DNA from: Usnea hakonensis
Taxonomy: Eukaryota; Ascomycota; Lecanoromycetes; Lecanorales; Parmeliaceae
Direction: 5' to 3'
Assembly: GCA_013423325.1 (NCBI GenBank)
Contig: BLJB01000214.1
Location: 1 to 64,000, forward strand
Length of the DNA stretch: 64,000 bases
The translations under genes and the position numbers were made by a program. The notes under the pieces are model-generated. The model had not been told where the DNA came from. It did no database searches and worked only from the letters and a program-made list of their open reading frames with translations. Below, in pieces: positions 48,373 to 59,224 of this stretch. The stretch's first letter is position 1; each line of letters begins with the position of its first letter.

Positions 48373-48882
48373 GGCTGGTGACGAGTAATCTCCTTCTTCA
48401 GCCCATCATGCTGCTGGAAAGACTTCGACAAGTTCAACAAAGAATATGGAGAGTCAAGAAAGTGTCAGCCCTAAAGGATTCCAAGTATTTTAGTGTATGC
48501 GGCCTAGAAGCGGCCTAACCGCCGGTGGAGTTTGGGCTGAAAGCCTGGAAGCCTGGAGTTGCCGTTGAACTCGGCTTGGCGCTCGACAACACAATCTATA
48601 GGCTGCTTCTTGCAGAAGACTCGCCAGCAAATACTAAAGTCTAGATTGCCACTTTGATTAACCATTCTGAACGACCTAGCTCCCACCTTTCCCTTTGTCT
48701 CAGCATTCCCCAGTTCATTCTTCGAACAACACCCAGTTTGGCAGCTTTCAGCTTGAGTTGCACGAGGAACAATTGGGAAAGACTTTCCTGTGGCAGCAAG
48801 GACGGACATAAAATTTGATGATATTACTGCGGAGAAGCCTCGCAGCATGCTATGGGCGGGTTAAGGCAATATCCAAGCCGCG
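48373..48882. promoter_or_regulatory. Divergent promoter region, cyclophilin / arrestin-like gene
   Basis: 510 bp between two start codons in opposite directions. No coding frame of its own is convincing and no specific element was assigned. Confidence 0.4.
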
Positions 48883-50219
48883 ATGACAGCCTTCGTCCGC
48901 GTTTGTGGCCCGCCAAACAGTGCATACCTTGTGGGATATCCTGGCATATCTGCTACACAAGTAGGTGTCTATCACAATGGAAGACAATCAATCCTTCGCA
49001 GCGAAAACTCGACCGAAGGCAATGCTGATGTTTGGACGTTATAGCCTCGAATAGAGGGGAAAGTTGAGATACGACCAGACAAAGGGTACTCCGCTCCAGT
49101 CGCCGTATCGTTGGTAACAATATGCCTTCAACGACGGGAGACTATTCATCCTTCCGCGGACTCAGTCACGAAGAAACATATAGCAGCGCCCAGGAAGGAG
49201 CTTGTGGACATAGTTGGGAAGGAAATGCTGCTATTTCGATGCCCTGCGGGCAAAGAGTCCGAGAACGTCTACTCGATGGATCTTCCTTTTGTGCTGTTTA
49301 TCCCATTTGGAAGAGGAGGAGAAGAGACGGCGCGGAGGGTACCACCAGCAAGTCTACAACTAGCTAGCAGAACGGCAGAAACTTTCTACGAGATGGTAGT
49401 GATGGTACAGCAAGGTCATACAGAGCAAAGGAAATACCCCTTCCCGGTCCCAATGTCGAGATACGACACCCTCTCCACATTCGGCATGTACAACCGACCA
49501 GAGTCTGCCGAAAGAGTTACAGATCACCTCGTCACATTAGGTATATCACTCCCTCGATGGTCGTATGGTCCCCTTGATCCCGTTAGTGTCTACATCAAGC
49601 TATCTCCAAACCCGGACTGGCTGAACAAGGCGAAGAGAGTAACCATAAACAAGATAACGATTGGTATTGACGAAGAAATTATTTACAATCACGAAGGCGA
49701 CGAACCACAACGAAAAGTCAAGACTTTAGCGAAGCAAGCCCAAACAGTGGGCGTGAAGATGCCGGAAGCTGGATATTTCACGAATCTTGGATTAGTCTTC
49801 CCGGCGAAGGATCTTAGGGATAACGACGGAATAATACCAAGGGGAAAGCAGGCTTTTCCCAACTATTCGGTCAGCGGCTTTACAACAACAGGCAGTCTTT
49901 ATAAGATTGATTATTATCTGACTGTAAAGGTGCGTCACCATTCGACGTTCTTCACACTCGCACTAATCTTTCCCAGGCGCACATGACGTCGGCGAAAGAC
50001 ATTCTACTCCGCCAGCCCATCGTCGTCTGTCCTCTCGACCATACCGCCTGTAAGGAAGAAATGGAAGCTATTGAGCAAGCCGCAAAAGACGCTGGGAACA
50101 TCAGACCTGATAACCCCATGCTCCCGGCTCCAACGATAATCCGTGTGCATGATTACAATGCGTTGCATGCGCTAGGCATCACGATGGTTGGGTCGACGAG
50201 AAAGCCACTGATTGAATGA
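48883..50219 (+). CDS. Arrestin-like (alpha-arrestin) protein
   Basis: Three exons (48883-48960, 49045-49929, 49977-50219; introns 84 and 47 bp) give 401 residues. The short first exon, MTAFVRVCGPPNSAYLVGYP, joins in phase to PRIEGKVEIRPDKGYSAPVA, an arrestin N-domain strand pattern. Later marks are LPFVLFIPFGRG, ISLPRWSYGPLDPVSVYIKL (start of the C-domain), and FTTTGSLYKIDYYLTVK before the last intron. The C-terminus ends soon after PLDHTACKEEMEAIEQAAKD. Alpha-arrestins recruit ubiquitin ligases to membrane transporters; no PPxY motif is obvious here, so that role is uncertain. Exon 2 has no ATG at its start, which makes the first exon necessary. Confidence 0.85.
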
Positions 50220-50578
50220 AGCGCTTCAACGCACCCGAGAGAGAATGCAGCGTGGAAAATAGGAACAGAGATGCGAGCTGCAGAGACGGCTTTCATCTAA
50301 GAGAGCATTCATCTCCTCTACTTACATCTCATTACTGGCGTTTTGGGGGGCATTTACGAAGAGACGGTTGTTATTTGTTTCCCATGGACGGCTTTTCTGG
50401 GTCGGGGAAAGCGTCTCATCTATCCGGTTTGCTTGATTGGGTGCGCAAGATATCCAACAATAGCAAAGATTCTTTATTATAAAAGGCGTTTGATGGATCT
50501 CCCCACCATCTCCAAGTATGCCGTTTTCGCGCATCCGTGTCTAGTATGAGAAATGAATGAACTTTCCGTAATCGCACT

Positions 50579-51057
50579 TCAGCCCTCCCCCAAACCCAAC
50601 CCCCCCATCCCCTCCTCTAATCCCCCTTCCCCCTTCCTTTTCCCCTCCCCTTTCACATCACCCCACTCACCACCCCCATCCCTATCCCCACCCCTCAGTA
50701 AATAATCCCGCGCTACTTGCAAGCATGCCGCGTACTGCCGACTCGTTTCGCCCCATACGTTGAGTGCGTTTTGGAGGTTCGTTTGGATCTAGGGGGTGCG
50801 TGAGGGGTGGGTGTGGGGTAGGGCGGGGAAGAGGGTGTGGGGATGGGAAGAAGGGGGGGGGAAGGTTACGTACTATTTGGGGATCGGGAGGAGGTGCGGG
50901 GGCGGGGGTGGAGGGTGGCATTTTTGGGGGGATTTGGGCGATTTCAGGGGTGGTGTAGAGCAGCCGCGGCAAGCGCGATTGGGCGACGTTCGGGTTGGCT
51001 TTTCCAATACGTACTTGACGAAGGAGAATGGATTTCTTGGATTCTTTGAATTCCTTA
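50579..51057 (-). CDS. Short conserved-looking gene, product unknown, 5' end unresolved
   Basis: Two exons join in phase over an 85-bp intron (50789-50873, GTACGT donor, CTAG acceptor). The product reads KEFKESKKSILLRQVRIGKA, then LPRLLYTTPEIAQIPPKMPP, a Pro/Ala linker, then IQTNLQNALNVWGETSRQYA and CLQVARDYLL, ending in a Gly/Glu/Lys-rich tail. The amphipathic helix over the splice junction and the absence of stops across a C/G-rich intron argue for a real gene. No ATG is in frame before an upstream TGA near 51065, so a further 5' exon must exist; it would have to be squeezed against the Clr5 gene's 3' end at 51147. I do not recognise the family. Confidence 0.45.
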
Positions 51058-51146
51058 ACTTGTACACGTCAAGCTCAGAGGTTGAGTTGCTTCGTTGGGA
51101 TGCCAAAATTGAGCGGAGATTCACAGTTTGATTCGTGCTATCGACA

Positions 51147-52819
51147 TCATTCCTCTATGGGCGGCAACGTTTTCAGTATGTAGTCTCGGATTTGAGCAGC
51201 TTGGTCCCAATTGCCCTGCTCAAGTTGCAAATCTTCCAAGTCCACAAGCCAGGCTCTCGCCATGGTTTCTTGCGGGCCCCACATCGAGATCCTTGAGTTG
51301 ATCGCTTCGTTGAGATTTGCTATCCCTAAATCCATTCCGCCGAGAGCGTACTGACATCTTGCTATAACGTAGAGACAGTGGGTCTCATAATCTGTCCTAT
51401 CGTGTGATCCAAGATATTGAGAATTGGCAATGCTCTCCTGGCTCAAGCTTCTGGCCTCGATATAGTAACCATGTATGTAGTACACAACCGCTAGAGAATG
51501 ACGAGCCACGAAACTTCGGAGGTCGTATGGCTGCAACTTTCCTTCACACTCGTCAAGTAGCCTCCGCAGTCTCTGAATGCGAGTATCTCCATTTTGGGCC
51601 ACGAAGTCAACCGACTTGGCGCGAAGTAGTAGTGTTGACAAATGCATCGCGCCGATAAAGCTTTCAAAATGATCGGTCATACCTTCCACACATCTGCTAG
51701 CAACCTCTTCAAAATCAGGTGTGTATAACAAGTCATACCATCCAAAGATACGTGTTAGAGGGTGCTCTTTACCTAGCAGCACTTTGCTCAGATCAGAGAA
51801 GTATCGAAGTATAGTCAACCCTATGTCTTGTTTTTCGTCGAGGCGAAGGTAACTAATTAGCGAAAATAACTCATAAACAGTCTCAGGTTGGTCTGTTTGT
51901 ATGACCCTCTTGATTCTAGCGAATGCAGCGTTCATTGTCCGTCCTCCCTCTTCGAAGAGGCCCTTTGAGAACAATTCACAAGCTGATACGCACTGATAGT
52001 AGAATTCATTCGCAAGGGTACCTTCTCCCTCGACGCATTTGATGCTGTAGCAATAAGTAAGTGGCTCTGTGCTAATCCAAGTCCCAGACTCGAAAGATCC
52101 TGAGAAATATTCCCGAATACGACGAAACATGTGCTCTGGGACTTCAAGCACCTGCGGCGTCGAGATACGAGAGGGGACAGGAGTAAGGAGCTCAACAGTG
52201 TCAGGGGTCGGAGATAATGTATGTCGAGCGATGATATCATCAATCGATAGGGACTTCCGACCGCAGTGGCGAATAAACTCTTCTAAGCGGCGACTTTGGC
52301 CTCGAACATGGATGATAGAACTTTTGCCCTGATCTGCTCGCTGCTTGTGCTTGCGCACAACTGCTCTCATCTCTACATCTTTGATCTTCTTATCCAGGCC
52401 CCATTGCTGGATATGCGTCTTGTACATTTTGGTTCTCCGAGAAGTTAGCAAACCCCTCGAAAAAAGAGCACAGCACGAATAACTAACGTTGCTCTAAAAC
52501 CATGCTGATCTGCCATATGGCGCATGACTTCTTTAAGCGGTTTCTTCTCGTAAAGTTGTCTGATGAGCGCTTGATGTCTCGTCCAGGCTTCTTTGGCGGC
52601 CCATCCCTTTGGTTCCCTGGTATATGTATTCATTTTAACACCATCTTCGTTGGGAGATTTCGATATCATCCTCGATGCGTCAGATTGAAAGGTTCGGGGG
52701 ATTTGATGAGTGGTAGATTGATGATCAGGGGCACTCGATGATTCAGCGTCTGTAGGGTTCGCGCCGGCTATGGCTACGAGACATGCACCATTGCCAGAGG
52801 AGTGCGAGTTAGATGTCAT
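51147..52819 (-). CDS. Clr5-domain protein
   Basis: Exons 52819-52488 and 52434-51147 (53-bp intron) give 539 residues. The start at MTSNSHSSGN follows GCA; an in-frame ATG at 52888 would add 23 hydrophobic residues and is less likely. The Clr5 domain (~70-125), split by the intron, reads WTRHQALIRQLYEKKPLKEV, then MADQHGFRAT joined to TKMYKTHIQQWGLDKKIK. In fission yeast Clr5 acts in heterochromatin silencing; in filamentous fungi the domain heads a large, mostly uncharacterised family. The rest is helical and repeat-like (SYLRLDEKQDIGLTILRYFS; YDLRSFVARHSLAVVYYIHG), resembling TPR-type solenoids. Confidence 0.82.
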
Positions 52820-54080
52820 TGCAGCAAGCTGAAAGAGCTGGAAGACGGGTAATTGTAGCAAGATAGTTGGGTACAGTAGGTATGTCAACGTGAAAAGACG
52901 CCGAGCAGAGGAATGCTAGAAAGAGATTGGTGCTACAATGTTTTGTTTGGAGAGTAAAGGGGCGAGGGAGAGGGCTTCTTATGCAACTTTACGGGCGAGG
53001 CTGTGTCTTTCAATTTCGCTTCAACGGGATTGGCTGAACCAAAGTCCCATGCATGACTTCAAGCGCTAGCCAAGAACGGTATAAGTAAGGTAGACAGAAA
53101 CAAAAGTTCCAAGTATCCTGCCTGGAATACATCTCACCATTGCTCAGATTCTCAATGATAAGAGGCGCCAGTGGGATGCTATCTTCGGTAATTTAAATTG
53201 GCCCAAGTGGCTAGATTTCTCATTTCAATGTTACCCCATGGTGTTTGAGATGGTGTCACGCAGCCTAAAACAAAAATTCCTTCCGCAAATATCACTAGTG
53301 GAATCCTTCTTTCGCAAAAGTCCCTACTCTAAGGTATGAATGAATAGGTACGCATCAGTGTGCCAGTCCCTGTTTCCCTGAACATTCCGCCACAGAAGTC
53401 AGTTTGACAAAAGTTCTTTGCATGTGGCTATGCTGCAAGTGTGCCAGCCTCGGTCGTCTACCAAAGTGAAGCAGCATGTCCCGCAAAAGTTCCTCGCAGA
53501 TAATGCTTCCGCGAGTCATGATGACACTCGTGAGGATGGATTTTTTCCCCATTTTCATGCGGGCGCCATCACTGGCCGGAGACAGGCAATCTCCCAGAAG
53601 ACCCTCTCAGATGACTTTCACCAATGATCCAGACTCCTAAAGACAGCACTACAAAAGTTCCATACACACAGCCATCATTATAGATGGCCACATTGGTCAA
53701 CCCCGCCAATCGAAACAAATCTTTACAAAAGTCCTTTGCAGGGCACTGTCCTCGTACACCTCACCAACGAAATGAAAATTGCAAAAGTTCCCAGCAGAGG
53801 AATTTTGCACGGCATGGCAGCCTGTTCATGGCTCATGGCTCATGGCTATAAATCAAGAGCCATGGCACCTCGTCGAGGAGATTGGCAAGGACCATCTTCA
53901 AATACCAGAAGCCTCGCCTCCAATTCCCAAAAGACATAATCGTCCTCATCTTCAGCCAATCTGAATCTCCGCAATCCGCAATCTCATTATATAAATAAAG
54001 ATATTTCATTTCATTTCATTTTCTATTTCCTTACAATCTTTTTCCAACATTTCAAGATAAATCAAAGAACAAACATCATC
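52820..54080. promoter_or_regulatory. Long upstream region with repeated CAAAAGTTCC motif
   Basis: Eight same-strand copies of a CAAAAGTYC-type decamer lie at 53101, 53271 (CAAAAATTCC), 53315, 53408, 53484, 53653, 53725 and 53782. CATGGCT is repeated three times in tandem at 53827-53847, running into TATAAAT (53847-53853). A TTTCA repeat follows near 54005-54025. The Clr5 promoter occupies the left end. No coding frame here is convincing. Confidence 0.55.
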
Positions 54081-54434
54081 ATGATGACCAGCAACAAGCA
54101 CCCGAACCAGGTCCGCATCTCACTCACTACCCACCCTCTCAAACCTTCACCTTGCTAACAAGAGCCGTAGGCAAAACCCCTCAGCCCCACAAACCAGAAG
54201 CCCAAGCACCTTGCAAGCCCATCGCCAAAGTCTCACGGCTCCAACAAAGCCACCCACGGCTCCCTGTCATCAGCATCCGCCGGCAGCGGCCAAAATAATG
54301 GAGGCAGCGAGGCCGACGGTCGCGGGGCGAGTTCCGGAAGTGCTAACGGCCAGAGTGAAGCTTGGGTGTTGCAGAAATGGCTGGAGCAAGGACCTAGAGA
54401 TGAGCCGTGGAGGCTGGGAAGTCGAAAAGCTTAG
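54081..54434 (+). CDS. Small hydrophilic protein, 97 residues, unknown
   Basis: Exons 54081-54110 and 54171-54434 flank a 60-bp intron with a GTCCGC donor, a GCTAAC branch site and a GTAG acceptor. Exon 2 has no in-frame ATG, so the gene is invisible without splicing. The product starts MMTSNKHPNQAKPLSPTNQK, continues Ser/Gly/Ala-rich (SLSSASAGSGQNNGGSEADG) and ends EAWVLQKWLEQGPRDEPWRL before GSRKA. The body looks disordered, with a short amphipathic C-terminal segment. It follows a CT/TTTCA-rich leader and the CAAAAGTTCC motif cluster, so it looks like a regulated, possibly stress- or development-linked gene (inference). No family recognised. Confidence 0.6.
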
Positions 54435-54843
54435 CTAACTAATCTCCGTGCTGTCAACTGCGTGGATGTCATTGTTGGTAGCGGATTTAGAGTTTGGGGA
54501 AAGGGGAAGGGGTGGCAACGGAGCAGGGGGGAGCCATTTAGTTTTCGGAAGCGCCCATCTCATGCATTGCTTTGTGGGGAGATAACATGGACGGAAGTGA
54601 GGCGGGAAATAGCAGAGATAGGCGGTGTCAATTTCATGTAGTCTGGAAGCAAATGATCAATGTCTCACTGTACACATCTCTTCTCATTTGACCAAGCGGG
54701 CTTGTCTACTTCACTTACAAGACTTCTAGCCTCTCAAATCGCTGGTCTAATTTTAGCGTCTTTTTTCCCATCCAAGCATCTGAGATCACTCAAACCATCA
54801 GCCCCGAAAGAGTCTTATCCGAATAGAAAGCCAATATACTAAC
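54435..54843. other. Convergent intergenic region
   Basis: 3' flanks of the 97-residue gene and the HET pseudogene; no gene seen. Confidence 0.45.
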
Positions 54844-56141
54844 TTAAATCAAAAGCACTCGCGTCCTAGTCAAGCCGAGCTCCTCCAGTATCATCAGCCT
54901 CGTCTGCTGCACGGACAAACAAACAACCCAGCACCGCATGCTATTGCACTCGAAATAAGCCCGGTCATTAGTCATATAGATGCACCTTTGGGAGAAAAGT
55001 GCTTCTTGAAAAGTCCACGCCCGATTCCCCCAAGGAAGCACATGCACCAGCTGTGACAGTGTTGGCCTAAGTCCAACAAGGCGCGTTCCATCAATCGTGC
55101 AACTCAACTGATGATATCCATTCTTACCAGACGCGACTCTAGGCAGGCCTGCATTGGCCGTGGCACCGGATAGCGCGACAATGGTCGCGTATGCGCCTCG
55201 ATAAATCTCGCTCATGAATCCTATCGGCTGGATTTTCTCATCGGCGTTGTTTTGATTGATACATACCGAGTCCACCCACAAATACTGCTGCCTAAATATC
55301 TTCACAAAACTTATGGCATCTTCTACTGTCCTGGGTAATTCAGTCAAGGCAGTACCAGGTCTCCCAGCATTGGGCATTTTTTACTCAAACCCTCCCCATA
55401 CGTAGCTCAAAGCCAGGTAGTCGCATTTCTGAGAAGGATACAATGTGATTTGGCGTGAGTTGACATCAATAAGAGAGATGTTCTCGAGTTTCTCGGATTC
55501 AGATGTAGTCCAAGTAAGCGGATGTAGTCATTCACAGTCCGAGAGCCACTTCTTGACAGTCCTCAGATCCACCTGATTAGGATCAACTTTCCGAGCACTT
55601 AAAGTGGTTTTTCTTCGACTATGCACAGTCCATCTCCACGCGTTGAATATATATCTGCAATGGTGAAATGCATCTCGCTTGGATGGTGCATGGCAGATAC
55701 ATGCTTGGAAGCTGGCCGTTCCTCTATACTGTCCACAAGAATGGGCCCTTCCAGACGATACAAAGACCAATTTAGCACAAGTGTGATCTCTTGATCACAT
55801 GACATTGGACTTGGCGTGAGTCCAAAGAGGCAACGATACACACTACAGTCATTCTGAAGCACGATGGAGCCAGCCCGTCCTAGCTTTCGAAACACTCGCC
55901 GATCATTGAGCCCGAATGTACGTCTGAACCAGTCCATATTTCCCCTTATTGAAACATCCTGACGAAGCCAATTAAGCAGATCAAGCTCCTTACACCGATT
56001 GCAAGTTAATTGAGATGATCCGGAATTGTCGTCGAATCTCATGGTCTCACGCATATCGGACAAGAACCAACCGACCTCATCGGCAATCCATTCTTCCGGA
56101 CACATCTCGGCAAAATGACCCGCTCTCTGCAATTTAAGCAA
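54844..56141 (-). pseudogene. HET-domain pseudogene
   Basis: HET proteins trigger heterokaryon incompatibility. Reading from 56141, a pre-HET region (CNRCKELDLLNWLRQDVSIR) runs to TAA at 55599. The matching continuation (VDPNQVDLRTVKKWLSDCE) is in another frame and stops at TGA 55528-55530. That frame goes on with CDYLALSYVWGGFE, then TAA at 55381-55383, then LPRTVEDAISFVKI, YLWVDSVCINQNNADEKIQ, SEIYRGAYATIVALSG and NRAWTFQEALFSQRCIY. It ends at 54844 well short of the long C-terminus usual for this family. Three separate lesions plus truncation make this non-functional. TAA at 55381 is what a CAA codon becomes by a CpA-to-TpA change, so RIP-type mutation is possible. Confidence 0.82.
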
Positions 56142-57063
56142 AACAGTAAAGATTCATTTGCTGTTTTCAGGTCAGATACTTCGCATTGTATAAGGACAGT
56201 GACTCACGCCTGTGAGTCAAGACACCCTTGGACAATCTGCGGAATCACCCGGGCATCTTGATTTCCGAGGCTCAGAAAGTAAACACCTACCGGAAAAAAA
56301 ATCATTTTGCAAGGCTACGGATAGTATATCAAGCTCTGGTGTGCCGCTCTCTGCTGAAATCGCGACCTTTTGAAGAGAGCTCTACAGTAGCTGAAGGGCG
56401 ACGTGCAGCGTGACTCGATATCATAGTAATATACTGCAGGAAACAGAAATGACTTGCAAGGGAGTTCGGCTGCTCGCTACCTGCGTAGACTGCATATGGG
56501 AACATTCCTCAACGCTGACATACAACCAGAACGACCGATGCCAGGAGTCGTTATCATTCTCGACGAAATAGGGATAGCGAGCGCTACCAAAGAAGACTAG
56601 AGCATCATCTGCATTAGCTCCAAGGCCTAATCAATCAACAACTTACCTCACTCATCATCACTCTTCATCAGGGGCATCAAGCTCCCTTACCCCTTACAGA
56701 CGTGGGTTGTGGGAGTGAGAAGCCATGAATTGCAACAGGTTGGTTGCGTGATACTTAGAGCGAGCGAAGACAACATTAACATCGGCCATTCTGGAGGCAT
56801 TTGGCAGTCCACAGTAATCAGATAGAGTCGAATCAATAGAATCAAGTAAGATTGAGTGACTATCGTCTACAGCAAACTGCTCACAAATGACAAACATCCA
56901 AATGAAGCTAGCTTCGATACCAAAACCCTAGCGCGTTCTCACTAAACGCACAAATAGTCTTGGCGCGCTCCATACCACACCAACACCTCGTCACCAACCC
57001 CACCCTCCTCCCTCAATCCCCTCGATCCCTCCACGCAAACCACCTCCCCACCGCCCCAACACA
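56142..57063. other. Intergenic region without supported genes
   Basis: Any first exon of the HET pseudogene would lie in the left part. The right part is a C-rich 5' flank of DAD1. No frame carries a domain. Confidence 0.45.
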
Positions 57064-57554
57064 ATGTCCTCCCGCCCCTCTCACCCCGCCCCAAAATCTC
57101 CCTTCCACCAACAACGCGACGCCTTAATAGGAGACATAGCCATCGTACCATCTCCCTCCCTCTCCACTCCACACCTGCCCCCCCCCCCCCCCCCCCCCCC
57201 CCCCACAAAAACCCCCCCCTCCACCCCCCCCCCCCCCCCCCCCCCCCCCCCCGCCCCCCCCCCCCCCCCCCCCACTCCCAAAAAATCGCATCTACTAACC
57301 ATACCCTCACCCCGCACCAGAGTCTCGAGAACGTCCTCCAAAATATCAACAAGCTGAACCGCTCGCTGGAAGGTGTAATTGCCGTCGGGAACGAGTTCGG
57401 AGCCGTGGAGGCGCTGTGGAGTCAGTTTGAGGGGGTGATGGCGCAGGAGGGAAGGGAGGGGGAGTTGGAAGGGAGTGGGGAAGAAAAGGAGGAGGGGGAG
57501 GAGGAGGAAGAAGAAGACGGGGTGGAGAGTGCTGGAGAGGGGAAAAGGGGATGA
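57064..57554 (+). CDS. DAD1: DASH complex subunit DAD1
   Basis: Dad1 is part of the DASH/Dam1 ring that couples kinetochores to spindle microtubules. Exon 1 (57064-57144) encodes PAPKSPFHQQRDALIGDIAI; exon 2 (57321-57554) starts SLENVLQNINKLNRSLEGVI and continues AVGNEFGAVEALWSQFEGVM, the family core. An acidic Glu-rich tail of ~30 residues follows. Total 104 residues, near the usual size. The 176-bp intron is mostly cytosine (57181-57290), yet keeps a CTAAC branch site near 57295 and a CACCAG acceptor. Intron length is uncertain because such homopolymers assemble poorly. Confidence 0.9.
57181..57290. repeat. Poly-C tract within the DAD1 intron
   Basis: About 110 bp of almost pure C with a few A/T/G interruptions. 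It resembles the poly-C/poly-G tracts at 5.6 and 6.9 kb, both of which flank NN gaps. Confidence 0.85.
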
Positions 57555-57921
57555 GAAGGGGAGGGGAGGGTGAAGGTAGTGTGAAAAGGGGGACGTTCTG
57601 CTGTGGTACATGATTTGAAGATGATAGGTTCGGGGAGGGAAGGTCGAGAGCAAGGCCAAGACGGCGTTTCTCCGCTTCGAGATGGAGATGAGAGGGTATC
57701 ATGATGGGTTAGAGACGCATTGCCAAGTTGATGAAAGCTATGTGTTTGGACTGGAGCGCCGGCAGCGCCAAGATACATCATTACGCGGCCGTTAGAAGAG
57801 TACATAAAAATGGGAGGATTAGTCCGCGCGGGCATCCGACCCTGCTTTTCCAAACAATGTGTACATGCGAGATCGTAGAAGCGAAGGAGCCATAAAGCGG
57901 ATTCAATCCGACCAGAAACCC

Positions 57922-58882
57922 TCATAGGATCCGACATTCTCTCTTCTTTGACTTCTTCTCCCTGACAGCGCCTGCATTTGTACCCTTTCCACCGAGCGGC
58001 TGCTGCGTCTGCCTTCGCTCCTTCATTTGCGTCTCTCTTCCCACGGCTGTGTCCACGGCAAGGTCGAAGATTTCTTGTACGCCTGTCATCTCTTTGCTGC
58101 TGCATTCAACATAGGTGGCACCCATTTGTCTTGCAACATTTTGTCCTTGCTCTTGCGTCACTGGGGTCAGACCTTGGGTCTTGAGGAGGTCGATACAGGC
58201 GCGTTTGGTGCGGAGGTCTGATTTGAGACCGACGAGCATGAGGGGGGTCGTGGGGCAGAAATGAAGGACTTCAGGGTACCACTGTGACACGCTGTCAGAC
58301 GAAAGCTATCGTGATACGACCGATAATTCCGCTTACCTTGTCCATGACATTTTCTAGTGAGTTGGGGCAGTCGATGGCAAAGCAAACGAACAGAAGATCG
58401 GTTTCTGGGTACGAGAGTGGTCGAAGGCGATCATACTCTTCTTGGCCTGCGGTATCCCATAGTGCTAATTCAACAGTCTTGCCGCTGGGCTTATGTTCTG
58501 TGTGCGATAGATAATTCTCAAAGACCGTGGGGACGTATTTCTAGTCTGAATTGGCATGACATTTCCATAGCACAGGTGCATTGCTCACCTCAGGAAAATA
58601 GCCTTGGCTGTAGCTTATAAGCAAGCACGTCTTGCCACATCCTCCGTCGCCTACGACCACAAACTTTTTCGAGTATGCGGGTGGTTGAGTGATATTGGTC
58701 CCTGCTGATACCCTGTCGGACGAGCTCGCAGCACTCACGGTGCCGTTGCTATTTCGTGTGCTCTGTTGTCTGATTGGTTTGCGATGAGGCGAGATCGACC
58801 CTGATTGCGAGTTGACGACTCCGCTTCTCCTCGAGCCCCGTCGTAGGAAATCATAGTTTTCGTACGAGGTTTGTTCTGTCAT
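57922..58882 (-). CDS. RHO4: Rho-type GTPase, RHO4
   Basis: Rho4 directs septation and cell polarity in filamentous fungi. Exons 58882-58589, 58540-58337 and 58281-57922 (introns 48 and 55 bp) give 285 residues. A ~70-residue Ser/Arg-rich N-terminal extension, a trait of Rho4, precedes the G domain: GDGGCGKT at 78-85, VPTVFENY (switch I), LWDTAGQEEYDRLRPLSYP (switch II), a GLKSDLR motif where most Rhos have TKxD, and ECSSKE. The C-terminus is polybasic (REKKSKKRE) and ends CRIL, a CAAX box predicting geranylgeranylation and membrane anchoring. All functional residues are present. Convergent with DAD1. Confidence 0.93.
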
Positions 58883-59224
58883 CGTGAAGGCGTCCCAGTA
58901 GGAGTATGCAATGTGTAATAAGATTCTAGTACTTGCGGAAGGCCTTTACCAAGGTTTGGAATGTTCTTCGAAATTGGACACAAAGGATTTATGTAGTGAC
59001 GGTCTACTTAGAAAATATTTGTACCTCACTTGTGAATGGACTCGCTTGCTTTGCAAGACTGCTTTGTTTTTGGAACGATCGTTGGCCAAGCAACAATCTT
59101 ATCGGAAGTGGCTCCCGCGCCCCGGCTGCGCTAGGGACCGTTAGATCTTTCCATTCTTTCTCGATCTCACTCAGTCCTTCTCAAGCAATTGCGGCGCATT
59201 CTCTTTCTAAACTTCTGCAGAAAT

